Shown: one piece after another, positions 26,370-35,193 of the stretch
Layout of the letters: the number at the start of each line of letters is the position of its first letter
Position numbering within the stretch: position 1 is the stretch's first letter
NCBI RefSeq assembly: GCF_002646595.1
Contig: NZ_PDUD01000032.1
Coordinates: 1-64,000, forward strand
DNA: 64,000 bases
Direction of reading: 5' to 3'
From: Flavilitoribacter nigricans DSM 23189 = NBRC 102662
GTDB taxonomy: Bacteria; Bacteroidota; Bacteroidia; Chitinophagales; Saprospiraceae
Made by a program: the position numbers and the translations under genes
The notes under the pieces: generated by a model
Told to the model about the DNA's origin: nothing
Database searches by the model: none
What the model saw: only the letters and a program-made list of their open reading frames with translations

Positions 26370-28598
26370 ATGAATCATGAACATAAACAGTCGATCAAGC
26401 TGGAAAAGCAGGACTGGCAGCTGGCGGCCGTGCTCCTTACGGCCATCCTGCTGGCGCTGGCGGCTCACCTGGTAACCATCGAAACGCTCGAAGAACTGGA
26501 AGCTTCCGGCAAGGAAGTCATGGGCGTATACGATGGCACCGAAAGCCTGCGGAGCCTGGACCGTCATCTGATCGAACTGGTGCACGCTCAGAACGATTTC
26601 GTCGACACCGGCGATGGCGCGATGACCCAACGGGCGGAGACCGCCGTTCGCGGGATCAAAAAAGATCTGGGTGAGATTAAGCTCTTTTTTCAGAACGATC
26701 TTACCGCTCCTTTTTTGAATCAACTGGATAGTCTGGTCGCCCAGAAGATCGCCTACCACCGCAACCTGATTGCGAAAGCCCAGACAGAAGGAATACAGCC
26801 CGAATTGCAAAACCTGGACCTCAACCGGGGCGAAATACTGCGGGATAGCATATTGGAAACAACCGACCAGCTGCGGCACTACCACCGGCAGTACATGCTG
26901 AACTATCTCGATAAAAAAAATGGCCTTTCTTCTACCCTGATGCTGATGAGTCTGGGCAGCGTGATTTTCGTTATGCTAATCGGCATTTTTTCCATCTATT
27001 ACCTGATGAAAACGGCCCGCCGCCGGCGGGGCTTACTCAATAATCTGGTCGATGCAAAAGAGCATGCTGAACGGGCCGCGCTGCTGAAGGAACAGTTCAT
27101 CGCCAACATGAGCCATGAGATCCGCACCCCGCTCAACGCTATTATCGGTTTTTCCAATCTGCTACAGCGTACCGACCTGCAAAACGACCAGCCCGAATTC
27201 GTACGCAGTATCCGAACGAGTAGTGAAAACCTGCTGTCCATTATTAACGACATTCTGGATTTTTCCAGGATCGAAGCGGGCGCCCTGCACCTGGAGATCA
27301 TCCCCTTCCACCTGGAAGCGCTGATCGGATCGGTGGAGAGTATGTTTCGCTACCGCGAAAAGGATAAACCGATCCGTTTCCGGGTACTGCTTGTCGGGGA
27401 GATCCCCAGTGTTTTGCTGGGCGACCCGACCCGGCTTACCCAGATCCTGGTCAACCTTCTGGGTAATGCCTTCAAGTTCACGAACGAAGGTCAGGTGGAA
27501 CTGGTGGTAAAAGCCGGAGCGCTTCAGAACGACCAGCAGTGGATGCATTTCGAGATCCGAGATACCGGTATCGGGATACCCCCGGAAAAGTTATCCAACA
27601 TCTTTGATCGTTTTGCGCAGGCCAGTTCGGAGACTACCCGGAAATACGGGGGCGCCGGACTTGGGCTTACCATCACCCGACAGCTGGTGGATATCCAAAA
27701 AGGGAGAATAGAGGTAGTGAGTAAGGAAGGGGAAGGGACTACCTTTTTAGTGGATATTCCCTACCGGGTCTCAGCGGTAGCCCAGGAGGCAGACCGGCGT
27801 ACGATCGCCGCGGCCCACCTATCCGAACCGGAAGAGGTCCGTATCCTGTTGGTGGAAGACAATCCGCTGAATCGCCGGATCGCGGCCTTACTGCTCGATG
27901 AATGGGGTTTTTCCCACGATCATGCGGGCAATGGCCGGGAAGCTTTGGAAAAACTATCTGACCGGAAATACGACCTGGTCCTGATGGATATTCAGATGCC
28001 CGAAATGGATGGATATACGGCCGTACGGAAAATGCGGGAAGAGATGGATCTGCAAACTCCCGTAATTGCTACTACCGCTCACGCATTTGCCGGAGAACGC
28101 GAAAAGTGTCTGCAATATGGCATGACCGAATACATTGCCAAACCGCTGAATGAACAGGAGCTGCTCCGGCTGATCCTGCAGTTGCTGCCCGCCGGCAAAA
28201 GGACGGAAGAGCAACCCATCCTCCCGGAGGCCGCCGGTATGGAAACCTCCCCACCGGCCTTCAACCGTGCTTATTTGCTGGAGATCGCCCAGGGGGATGA
28301 AGCAACTATTCGGGAAATGGCAACCATTTTCCTCGAACAATCTGCGCGGGAAATGGAAGCTATTGAGCAGGGGCTACGAGAGGAGGACCTCGCCGCAGCG
28401 GCAGCGGCGGCCCACAGTATGAAAAGTACGGCTTCCTATATGGGATTTGCGGCGTCCCTGAGTAAAACCATCGGTCACTTTGAGACCGAGTGCAGGAAGG
28501 ATGTACCTTCACCGGAGGCGCTGCGGGACCAACTGGAAAAGATCGGGGAGGCCTTAGACGCAGCGGGCGCGCTGATCCGTCGCGAATTCCTGGCCTGA
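26370..28598 (+). CDS. Hybrid sensor histidine kinase (HisKA-HATPase-REC-HPt)
   Basis: A 742-residue membrane kinase. Two transmembrane helices (about 20-38 and 190-213) bracket a mostly helical periplasmic sensor of the CHASE3/four-helix type. A HisKA domain with H249 ([11 protein letters not shown]) follows, then a HATPase domain with N-box ([10 protein letters not shown]) and G-boxes, a receiver with D540 ([13 protein letters not shown]), and an HPt domain with H682 (AAHSMKST). This is a complete multistep phosphorelay in one chain. Its HPt could pass phosphate to D53 of the adjacent LytTR regulator. The signal is unknown. The two genes form an operon. Confidence 0.93.
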   Translation: MNHEHKQSIKLEKQDWQLAAVLLTAILLALAAHLVTIETLEELEASGKEVMGVYDGTESLRSLDRHLIELVHAQNDFVDTGDGAMTQRAETAVRGIKKDLGEIKLFFQNDLTAPFLNQLDSLVAQKIAYHRNLIAKAQTEGIQPELQNLDLNRGEILRDSILETTDQLRHYHRQYMLNYLDKKNGLSSTLMLMSLGSVIFVMLIGIFSIYYLMKTARRRRGLLNNLVDAKEHAERAALLKEQFIANMSHEIRTPLNAIIGFSNLLQRTDLQNDQPEFVRSIRTSSENLLSIINDILDFSRIEAGALHLEIIPFHLEALIGSVESMFRYREKDKPIRFRVLLVGEIPSVLLGDPTRLTQILVNLLGNAFKFTNEGQVELVVKAGALQNDQQWMHFEIRDTGIGIPPEKLSNIFDRFAQASSETTRKYGGAGLGLTITRQLVDIQKGRIEVVSKEGEGTTFLVDIPYRVSAVAQEADRRTIAAAHLSEPEEVRILLVEDNPLNRRIAALLLDEWGFSHDHAGNGREALEKLSDRKYDLVLMDIQMPEMDGYTAVRKMREEMDLQTPVIATTAHAFAGEREKCLQYGMTEYIAKPLNEQELLRLILQLLPAGKRTEEQPILPEAAGMETSPPAFNRAYLLEIAQGDEATIREMATIFLEQSAREMEAIEQGLREEDLAAAAAAAHSMKSTASYMGFAASLSKTIGHFETECRKDVPSPEALRDQLEKIGEALDAAGALIRREFLA

Positions 28599-28604
28599 AC
28601 GCCT

Positions 28605-28653
28605 ACCGAAGCATTTACGGAACTCACCGAAGTATTTCCCCAATCTACCGAAA
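28605..28653 (+). promoter_or_regulatory. Three ACCGAA direct repeats at 21-bp spacing
   Basis: ACCGAA starts at 28605, 28626 and 28647, exactly 21 bp apart. The first two share the wider form ACCGAAGnATTT. Spacing of two helical turns is what LytTR-type regulators use, and such a regulator is encoded 2.3 kb upstream. The repeats lie 70-115 bp before the sigma-factor gene. Confidence 0.5.
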
Positions 28654-28677
28654 AAACCCATACCGGGGGGCGCTACG

Positions 28678-28720
28678 GACTAACTTGTAGGTATCAATTA
28701 AACAAAGAAAAAAGTTAGTC
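28678..28720 (+). promoter_or_regulatory. Inverted repeat abutting the sigma-factor start codon
   Basis: GACTAACTT (28678-28686) and AAGTTAGTC (28712-28720) are perfect 9-bp arms around 25 bp; the second arm touches the ATG at 28721. It could be an operator or an mRNA stem that controls translation. Confidence 0.45.
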
Positions 28721-29305
28721 ATGGAAACTGTCGCTCAAAACACCTTACAAGATCTGCCAGATAGCACCCTGGTCTACCAATATCAGTTAACACTGAATGA
28801 AATTTACTTTAGCACCCTGTACAAGCGGTATTACGAAAAGATGAACCGCTACTGCCTGAAAGCACTCGGCAACCCTACCGATGCGGCGGATATGGTACAG
28901 GACGTTTTCCTGAAGGCATTCGAGAAATTACCTACTCTCAACAATCCGGAACTGTGGGTAGCCTGGTTATTCAGGATCGCTCGTAATAAGATCATCAATC
29001 TTCACAAAAGACAGGCCCTGCGCCCGACCGACTCCCTGGAAGACAAAACCCCGGATATTCCGGCCACCAATGAGATAAAAGAAAAACTGGAACTGGAAAA
29101 AAAGTTGCTGGCTATTCCCCGCTTGCTCGGTAAGATGCCCAGCCAGCAGGCCAGGATCCTGCGGTTGAAATACATTGAACACCGCACTATTGAAAACCTC
29201 TGTGACGAGCTGCAATTGAAAGAAAGCGCCGTGAAAATGCGCCTGCTGAGGGCCAGAACCAATATCGTAAAAATGTACGAAGATCAATCCCGGGTCAGTG
29301 CCTGA
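28721..29305 (+). CDS. ECF-type RNA polymerase sigma factor
   Basis: A 194-residue sigma-70 family protein. Region 2 (about 20-90) includes CLKALGNPTDAADMVQDVFLKAFEKL and LVAWLFRIARNKIINLHKR-like sequence. Region 4 (about 130-185) carries LKYIEHRTIENLCDELQLKESAVKMRL. The N-terminal 20 residues (ETVAQNTLQDLPDSTLVYQY) resemble Bacteroidota ECF factors that act without a linked FecR. No anti-sigma gene is adjacent. Upstream direct and inverted repeats suggest tight control, perhaps by the neighbouring LytTR regulator. A strong terminator follows 110 bp downstream. Confidence 0.88.
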   Translation: METVAQNTLQDLPDSTLVYQYQLTLNEIYFSTLYKRYYEKMNRYCLKALGNPTDAADMVQDVFLKAFEKLPTLNNPELWVAWLFRIARNKIINLHKRQALRPTDSLEDKTPDIPATNEIKEKLELEKKLLAIPRLLGKMPSQQARILRLKYIEHRTIENLCDELQLKESAVKMRLLRARTNIVKMYEDQSRVSA

Positions 29306-29417
29306 TCCCGGTGATCTTCGCCTGGACACTCATAAATTACGTTCTGAGATCAGAACTTGTTGATCATTGTTGACCGATCAAACCCGAATTCCGGGTCTGA
29401 AGGTTTTTAAGTTGTCG

Positions 29418-29452
29418 ATGCTCCGCCTACCCTGAGAGGCGGAGCATTTTTT
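29418..29452 (+). terminator. Strong terminator after sigma-factor gene
   Basis: ATGCTCCGCC and GGCGGAGCAT form a perfect 10-bp stem with loop TACCCTGAGA and six T. Confidence 0.9.
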
Positions 29453-29502
29453 GTAGCTATACCGGTGACCGGCTCCCGGCCAAATGTCTTTTTATTAAAT
29501 GC

Positions 29503-29937
29503 ATGACCATGAAAAATCTAATCGCAATACTGTTCATTGCTCTGGCATTTGTCACGCTTATTTTGATCACGGCGATTGTATCCGTGCGTACCGAAGCACT
29601 CGAAGAAAAGGCCATACGGACGGATGAGGCGATCGTGGGAGCTTTGCAAACGGGGATGGCGGATCGGCTGAGTACTTTTTTTGCACCGGACGTTACTTTC
29701 TTTATTCCGGGACATCCTACTTCCAACGACAGCGCGGAGGCTACCCGACTGGTGCGGGGATTTATGAGCGCGCATCCGGTACAGAGTTTTGAAAAGAAAA
29801 GTATGTTGCCCGGCAGTGCTCCCAGTCTGTCTTACCTCAAAGGGATACTACACACGACTGATGATGATTTTGCGCTCTATGCTACCATTTACAACGGCAG
29901 GATAGAGCGCTTTGATCTGAACGAAGAGAAGAAGTAG
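29503..29937 (+). CDS. DUF4783-like membrane-anchored or exported protein
   Basis: A 144-residue protein with a hydrophobic N-terminal helix (about 4-26) that could be an uncleaved anchor, then an NTF2-like fold (about 35-140): EAIVGALQTGMADRLSTFFAPDVTFFIPG, a helix with EATRLVRGFMSAHP, and strands YLKGIL, FALYATIYNGRIERFDL. This fits DUF4783, a Bacteroidota family of unknown function. The second ATG (29509) is an equally good start. Confidence 0.7.
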   Translation: MTMKNLIAILFIALAFVTLILITAIVSVRTEALEEKAIRTDEAIVGALQTGMADRLSTFFAPDVTFFIPGHPTSNDSAEATRLVRGFMSAHPVQSFEKKSMLPGSAPSLSYLKGILHTTDDDFALYATIYNGRIERFDLNEEKK

Positions 29938-29964
29938 GTCGCTAAACTGCGGCTACAGGGCCGC

Positions 29965-30432
29965 TTAATTGCGGTTAAAGAGATAAATAAAAATGATGGA
30001 AGCCAGGAAGCCCATACTCACGTCAACCAGGAAATTCCCCATGGCGTTCAGCGCAAATTTGAATCCACTGGAGATCGGCAGAGTCATGATACCCACCTCT
30101 ACCGGTACGTGGATCAGAACGAAAATAATGTTGCAGGGCAGGGTGAATAAGGCCGTGGCGGCGGAGATCATCAAGCCGAGAATAATGGTGTCATTGGCTT
30201 CAAATCCCTCATTGAGCAAATGCTGGCCGCCGGCCCGAAAAGTACCTATTCCTATCATGAGAAAAAAGATCAGGTAGTTCAGCATGTGAAACCCCTGCCG
30301 TCCGTCCATACCGGCAAAATGGATCAGAAGTTCAAAAATGCTCATCAAAACGGCCGTGGCCGCACCGTAGAAAAGGGCGTATCTGAGAAATTCACCCAGA
30401 TCGTGGTGCCGGGAAATTTTTAAGGATATCAT
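29965..30432 (-). CDS. DUF4199-like integral membrane protein
   Basis: A 155-residue inner-membrane protein starting at ATG 30432; the open frame extends upstream, but that part is Arg/Pro-rich and unlike a membrane-protein start. Four hydrophobic segments (about 17-37, 48-65, 86-108 and 126-152) with a charged loop after the second (RAGGQHLLNEGFEAND) fit the DUF4199 pattern. Function unknown. No operon partner. Confidence 0.6.
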   Translation of the reverse strand: MISLKISRHHDLGEFLRYALFYGAATAVLMSIFELLIHFAGMDGRQGFHMLNYLIFFLMIGIGTFRAGGQHLLNEGFEANDTIILGLMISAATALFTLPCNIIFVLIHVPVEVGIMTLPISSGFKFALNAMGNFLVDVSMGFLASIIFIYLFNRN

Positions 30433-30695
30433 AATACCTTGGTTTGGGAAGGTACCGGGAGATCGGGTTGGGAAACCAGAGAACCTGGAGAAATGGCGAA
30501 AAGCAGTGCTTTTCCCCAATCTCCCGATCACCCCGTCTAATAGCAAGGCAACTACAGGCATGGCCCGTATAGCTGCGATCTCCCAATACCTTCGAGGATT
30601 TAAACAACTTACTGGTCACTGAAAAGACCTTTTAAATCCCCAAGGTCACCACTGCATCCACAGCCGGAGAGATGTAAAAGCCCGATAGGGGAGGC

Positions 30696-31472
30696 CTAAC
30701 GGAGCTGCACGCTAATATCTTCCGATTCGATGCGCGATAACTCCTTCATCTTTCCTTCATTGAACATACGGTCGAAAGTAGCTACTTCCCGGATTTCGGG
30801 TTCCGGCCGGTAGTTGACGTAATCCGCAAAGCGAATACCGTCGATGGTTCGTACATTATAAGCTTCCCGGAAGCGGGCGCCTCCGCCGTCAACGATGTAG
30901 TTATAGGCAAAATAGTCCATCGTAAAATCATCCTGGTGGATCCAGTAAACGAATTCATCTTCGAAGTCTTTGCCGCCGTCCGCCTGCCGGAAGGTCACTT
31001 TGACCTTGTGGTAGGTCTGGCCCTTGATATCGCCCTGCCCCAGGTAGGTTTTACGTACGGCGGGATCGTTCAGATAATAGGGCAGCAGTGCAAAATAAAG
31101 CACGGAATTGGTGCTATTGGCGTAAGCCGAACTGTCTTTGGCCGAGAGTTCCACCCGTTCGCCGTTAATCTCCCGGTAGAGTCGGTCGTTGGTCAGCACA
31201 TCCCGGTACTGATCGCCGGTGGTATCCTGCCAGATCCGTTCGTAAGTGAAAGCACCTCCCTGCCGGTCGGAAATGTAATGGCGGTCCCGAAAGTCGAATT
31301 CGATATGGCTGTTGTCGACCTTGTCCCCACCGTGGGCACTTATCGCCTTATCGATGACCCACTGGGCACTATCGACGGCACTGCCTCCTTCGTTTTGGGA
31401 AAGCTGGTCGCCAGACTCATTCCCACAGGCCCAGAGAATGAGTAAGAGTAGAATGTACCAGGTATTTTTCAT
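30696..31472 (-). CDS. DUF6503-like lipoprotein
   Basis: A 258-residue precursor starting at ATG 31472 (the frame extends 26 codons upstream without a better start). The signal ends in lipobox LWAC. The mature domain begins DKAISAHGGD and runs through paired strands such as FDFRDRHYISDR, YHKVKVTF and VNYRPEPE, the pattern of DUF6503, a periplasmic beta-rich family resembling LolA/LolB-type lipid-binding folds. Role inferred only from fold. A TATTTTTG box sits 14 bp before the ATG. Confidence 0.7.
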   Translation of the reverse strand: MKNTWYILLLLILWACGNESGDQLSQNEGGSAVDSAQWVIDKAISAHGGDKVDNSHIEFDFRDRHYISDRQGGAFTYERIWQDTTGDQYRDVLTNDRLYREINGERVELSAKDSSAYANSTNSVLYFALLPYYLNDPAVRKTYLGQGDIKGQTYHKVKVTFRQADGGKDFEDEFVYWIHQDDFTMDYFAYNYIVDGGGARFREAYNVRTIDGIRFADYVNYRPEPEIREVATFDRMFNEGKMKELSRIESEDISVQLR

Positions 31473-31485
31473 GCTTATTTTTTTG

Positions 31486-31493
31486 CAAAAATA
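31486..31493 (-). promoter_or_regulatory. -7 box TATTTTTG for DUF6503-like gene
   Basis: Exact TAnnTTTG match on the minus strand only 13 bp before the ATG, so the leader would be about 8-10 nt. Confidence 0.4.
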
Positions 31494-31579
31494 TGGTTTC
31501 ACGATCATATGGAGTGTCGGTCCCGGAACAGTGTGTTGCAGAAGCCGCATCTCCGATCTCTGAATGAAGGTACGACACT

Positions 31580-32893
31580 TTATTCGCCGCCAATCTCATA
31601 CTCCCACAATAATGCTCCCTGCGTATCCCGCACTTCGATCTGAATCCGGCGGTCATCCCGGGGACCGGTAACGTTCAGGATACCGAAATTCTGGATGCCC
31701 ACATGGGTGCCGGGCACCCGCAGGGTATTGGGCTCGTCCGTGGCGTCATAGCTGCGGGAAGTCAGCGGGGAAATAGTAAGATCATAAACCGGGATACCGC
31801 GGTTGTTGACGTAGCGGCTCAGTTCCGTATGGTGCCGATCCCCTGTCAGGAAGACCACCCCGGTGATCCCTTCTTCCTCAATACGGTTCAGCAGATATTG
31901 TCTTTCTTCAAAATGCCGGTTGGCATAATTTTCGAACAGCGGCGCCGTGTTGAGTACCTGCCCGCCGACGGCCACCATTTTGTACGGTGCGTTGCTGTAG
32001 CTGAGGGCATCGATCAGCCATTCCAGTTGCGCTTTGCCTAGTATGGTCTTTTCTCCTCCCCGCCGGTCATTGGGGCTGCGGTGGTACCGGTTATCCAATA
32101 GGAAAAAATCGATGTCCATATACTGGAAAAAGCTGATCGCACCGGGCACGCCCGGAAGGCCGAAGGTCGGATTGCCCCAAAAAAGCTCGAAGGCCGCGAG
32201 CGTTTTATCCTTGTGGATGAAGCTGCGGTCGCTATTATTGGGGCCGAAGTCGTGATCGTCCCAGATGGCATAATTATGGGCGGTGGCCAGCAACTCCTGC
32301 ATTTTGGGGATGGAGCGGGTGTGGGTGTAGCGGTGCAGGATCCCGGTTTGGGTGTACCAGTCTGCATCACCCAGGTAAATATTATCACCCAGCCAGAGCA
32401 TCAGGTCCGGTTGCCGGTCGGCAATACTGGGAAAGATCTCGTAGCGGGCCGTGAATTCCGGGTTGGGCGCATCAAACAGGGGATCGATGGTATTGGTGCA
32501 GCTTCCGAGTGCGATCCGAAAATCGGGCGCACGGCCATCGCGCTTCCAGTTGGGCTGGGCGGTGAAGGTGGTAGGGTAGGGCAGGTCGACGACCGTACGG
32601 TTGATGATGAGCCGGTAGTCGTAGGTTACACCGGGCATCACCCGATCGGCGATGAATTTGGCGGTAAAAGCCCGTTCCGGTTCGGTCCGAATCTGCCCGG
32701 TATATAAGGTATCGCTCGGCTGGTCGGACTCCCAGTACATAAATTGCACCTCGGCGGCGGAAGTGGTCTGTACCCAGAGCAGGACTTCCCGCATTTCGTT
32801 GTAACCGAGCATGGGGCCGGACTGCAAAAGGGCGGATTGAGACCAGACCGTCAGGGAGCACCAGAACATCAAAACTGCCAGTACAAAACGCAT
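31580..32893 (-). CDS. PhoD-like alkaline phosphatase/phosphodiesterase
   Basis: A 437-residue precursor with signal peptide (1-18, ending VWSQ). A short N-terminal fibronectin-like domain (about 25-115, GPMLGYNEMREVLLWVQT) leads into a metallophosphatase domain: ALGSCTN (about 132), LWLGDNIYLGD (about 168-178), WDDHDFGPNN (about 213-222), and FLTGDRHHTELS (about 353-364). These are the metal-binding motifs of the PhoD family, which cleaves phosphomono- and diesters outside the cytoplasm. There is no T9SS sorting domain, so it is probably periplasmic. The nuclease gene lies just upstream on the same strand, so the pair may work in phosphate scavenging. Confidence 0.9.
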   Translation of the reverse strand: MRFVLAVLMFWCSLTVWSQSALLQSGPMLGYNEMREVLLWVQTTSAAEVQFMYWESDQPSDTLYTGQIRTEPERAFTAKFIADRVMPGVTYDYRLIINRTVVDLPYPTTFTAQPNWKRDGRAPDFRIALGSCTNTIDPLFDAPNPEFTARYEIFPSIADRQPDLMLWLGDNIYLGDADWYTQTGILHRYTHTRSIPKMQELLATAHNYAIWDDHDFGPNNSDRSFIHKDKTLAAFELFWGNPTFGLPGVPGAISFFQYMDIDFFLLDNRYHRSPNDRRGGEKTILGKAQLEWLIDALSYSNAPYKMVAVGGQVLNTAPLFENYANRHFEERQYLLNRIEEEGITGVVFLTGDRHHTELSRYVNNRGIPVYDLTISPLTSRSYDATDEPNTLRVPGTHVGIQNFGILNVTGPRDDRRIQIEVRDTQGALLWEYEIGGE

Positions 32894-32936
32894 GCCACTG
32901 TATTTTTAAATGAACGAATTGATTTCGGACGCAAGA

Positions 32937-34040
32937 TCAAAGCTTGATCAGTTTCTGTGTATGCCACCAGGTATGTTCCGGGGTCCGGAACTCAAACTGC
33001 AGGGAATAAAGCCCGGCCGGGATAGGCTGTGTGTTGAGCTGACTCCGGTAAGACCCGCTGGATTGTCGGGCATCGACCAGCGTACGCAGCGGCCGGCCCA
33101 GCGCATCGACCAGTTGTATGTGTACCTGGACGACTTCGCTGAGTTCGTATTCAAAAGTGAATTGATCGGTGAATGGATTAGGAGCACTGTCCGTTGTCCG
33201 GAACGGGCGGGGAGGCGGGACGTCTTTCACCCGGGTAAATCCGCAGGCCGGCGGGGTGCGTTCCGGACAAAAAGCCCGATAAGCCAAAGTGCAATCCAGA
33301 ATATAGGGATTGGGTTTATTATCCTGATAGGCAGCGATCGCCGCGTTGCGATCCCACTCCTGCTGGTCAACGGGATCCAGAACATGCCAGTCGCATAAAG
33401 TATTTTTCTGATCGGGGAAAAAATCCCGGTCGGCCAGTTCCGCTTCCGTCCGGTACATGGTGTAAAAGTAGAACATGGCCCGGGCGATATCGCCTTTCGA
33501 ATTTTCCCGGACTTCAAACTGTCCGTTGCCCAGTTCGCTGTAGGCGTCAATATTGTCCGTTGGGGTGGCGGATTGTTTTCGATCCAGATAGTACCAGGCA
33601 GTGGTTTGCGGATCGGGTACTTCGCCGAACGGCAGATCTCCGCGATCGGAGTTGACGTCCACCCGACTGGGAAACAGATGGTGCATATCCGAACGGGCCA
33701 TGTCTTCTTCGGCCCCTTTGGAGCGGGGGTAGGCGTGTTCGGTATTGATACCAGCGTCAAAAGCGGCCATAGTCGGATCCAGGCCGGGCGGCAGGTAGAT
33801 CCGGTAACCGGTGTAAATGCAGACCAGGCTGTCATTTTGATTGAGGATGCGGCCGTAGAGGGTATCGCGGGCGTTACCGTAATTCAGGCCGGAGGCCGGT
33901 TTATAGGTCGAAACGAGGGAATCGAGGAGCTCTTCGCCGCCTAGGGCCGGGAACACGGAAGTCTGCGCGTGGACGCCGGAAAAACCTAGCCAGCAGTACA
34001 AAATAATGGAAAGTAAAGATCGACGGTGAGCGGTCAGCAT
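32937..34040 (-). CDS. Secreted endonuclease I with T9SS sorting domain
   Basis: A 367-residue precursor starting at ATG 34040 (a TTG two codons earlier is less likely). It has a signal peptide (about 1-26, ending VHAQ). The endonuclease I domain (about 35-245) has the active-site block NTEHAYPRSKGAEE...RSDMHHLFPSRVDVNSDRGDLPFGE. The C-terminal type-A T9SS domain (about 285-367) has APNPFTDQFTFEYEL and ends WWHTQKLIKL. It probably degrades extracellular DNA. It stands 43 bp upstream of the PhoD-like gene on the same strand, suggesting joint use of DNA phosphorus. Confidence 0.9.
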   Translation of the reverse strand: MLTAHRRSLLSIILYCWLGFSGVHAQTSVFPALGGEELLDSLVSTYKPASGLNYGNARDTLYGRILNQNDSLVCIYTGYRIYLPPGLDPTMAAFDAGINTEHAYPRSKGAEEDMARSDMHHLFPSRVDVNSDRGDLPFGEVPDPQTTAWYYLDRKQSATPTDNIDAYSELGNGQFEVRENSKGDIARAMFYFYTMYRTEAELADRDFFPDQKNTLCDWHVLDPVDQQEWDRNAAIAAYQDNKPNPYILDCTLAYRAFCPERTPPACGFTRVKDVPPPRPFRTTDSAPNPFTDQFTFEYELSEVVQVHIQLVDALGRPLRTLVDARQSSGSYRSQLNTQPIPAGLYSLQFEFRTPEHTWWHTQKLIKL

Positions 34041-34066
34041 GGGCAAATGGACAATTTTCTGAGCCG

Positions 34067-34074
34067 CAAATATA
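34067..34074 (-). promoter_or_regulatory. -7 box TATATTTG for the nuclease gene
   Basis: Exact TAnnTTTG match on the minus strand 26 bp before the ATG. Confidence 0.5.
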
Positions 34075-34143
34075 GTTATTCTCTAACGCCAAACCACCGG
34101 CCGGGCCGTTAATCCGACCCGGGGCCTTTCACCCAGAAATAAT

Positions 34144-34175
34144 GGACCGAAGCCAATGATCATCGACTTCGGTCC
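34144..34175 (-). terminator. Terminator of charged secreted protein gene
   Basis: GGACCGAAG and CTTCGGTCC form a perfect 9-bp stem around 14 nt, 38 bp past the stop. On the minus strand ATTATTTCT follows. Confidence 0.6.
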
Positions 34176-34213
34176 GGTTTACTCATAGTATTTAATTCCC
34201 GCAGGAATCGTGT

Positions 34214-34783
34214 TTATTGCTCTTTGATCTTCTTTTTGCTGCGACTGACGGTGTTCTCCAACTCGGCCAGTTTGGCTTCGGCTTTCTGGATGGCCGCTTC
34301 GCGTTTGGAGATCTCTTCTTCGTTCATTTTTCCCTCGGCTTTGGCTTTAGCCAGTTTTTCCTTGGCCATATTGATCTTTTCCTTGGCTTCGGATTTTTTC
34401 TCTTCGGCCATTTCGATCTTTTCCTCGGCCATTTCCTTTTTCTCTTCGTGTCTGGCTTTGGCGGCGGCGGCTCTTTCCGCACCGAATTCTTTACCGCTCA
34501 TATCGCTTTTATTCTTGCCGTAGGCATTGCCTTTTCCTTCCTTTGCCTTTTCGGGCTTTTCTTTTCGGTCTTCATCCATCTCTTCCAGATCATCATCGTC
34601 TTTCTCCTGCTGTGCTTTCTCCATTTTCTCCTTTCCGGCTTTGCCGCGCTCCTCTGCTTTTTCCGTTTTCTCCTTTTTGTCTTTCCCCTTGCCCTGAGAC
34701 TGTCCCTGAGCGTAGGAAAGATTGGTAACAAAGGCCAGGCAAAGGATCAATATCCAACTCAATAATAAGGGCTGCTTTTTCAT
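34214..34783 (-). CDS. Secreted Lys/Glu-rich coiled-coil protein
   Basis: A 189-residue precursor with signal peptide (1-25, ending LSYAQ). The rest is extremely charged: a Lys/Glu/Asp-rich disordered part (about 30-85), a small neutral island (GNAYGKNKSDMSGKEFGAERAA-like, about 86-108) and a long alpha-helical coiled coil (about 110-189). It resembles no enzyme. It is probably a periplasmic structural or stress protein. The acidic lipoprotein gene lies 47 bp upstream on the same strand and may be cotranscribed. Confidence 0.7.
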   Translation of the reverse strand: MKKQPLLLSWILILCLAFVTNLSYAQGQSQGKGKDKKEKTEKAEERGKAGKEKMEKAQQEKDDDDLEEMDEDRKEKPEKAKEGKGNAYGKNKSDMSGKEFGAERAAAAKARHEEKKEMAEEKIEMAEEKKSEAKEKINMAKEKLAKAKAEGKMNEEEISKREAAIQKAEAKLAELENTVSRSKKKIKEQ

Positions 34784-34830
34784 AATGATGCATTTTTGGT
34801 GGTAAAGAAAAGTAAAGGGATAGGGATGGA

Positions 34831-35055
34831 TCAGTTCTGTTCTTCGGAAAACAAAGCGTCCAGGGAATCCAGGGCTTCATCCAGGTCGGCTACCGTGGAG
34901 TCGATGCTTTCGACACTTTCCTCCAGCGCTTCGCTGGCATTTTCCATTTCTACAATTTCCGTTTGAGAAACTTCATCGGCGGGTTCCTGTTGGCTGCCAC
35001 AGGCAGTGATCAATAGGGCTCCGGCGAGGATCAGGGGTAAGGTGAACTTTTTCAT
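34831..35055 (-). CDS. Small acidic lipoprotein
   Basis: A 74-residue precursor with lipobox ITAC (lipidated cysteine near residue 19). The mature 56 residues are strongly acidic with heptad-like spacing of hydrophobics (ALEESVESIDSTVADLDEALDSLDALF), so probably a short amphipathic coiled coil, loosely like Lpp in form. It is followed by the charged coiled-coil gene. Function unknown; a partnership between the acidic and the basic coiled coil is possible. Confidence 0.65.
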   Translation of the reverse strand: MKKFTLPLILAGALLITACGSQQEPADEVSQTEIVEMENASEALEESVESIDSTVADLDEALDSLDALFSEEQN

Positions 35056-35124
35056 ACTGTTTTTGATTTACGTGTTTTGTGACGAAACGTCCTTGAAAAA
35101 GTAACATATTGACCTTCTAATTTA

Positions 35125-35163
35125 AAAAAGAAATCCCAGACCGGACGACTGCCGATCTGGGAT
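35125..35163 (-). terminator. Terminator of T9SS protein gene
   Basis: On the minus strand ATCCCAGA and TCTGGGAT form an 8-bp stem, followed by a run of T with one C (TTTCTTTTTT), 31 bp past the stop. Confidence 0.75.
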
Positions 35164-35193
35164 ATACTCACTGGGGGATGCTTCGTAAAGCGT

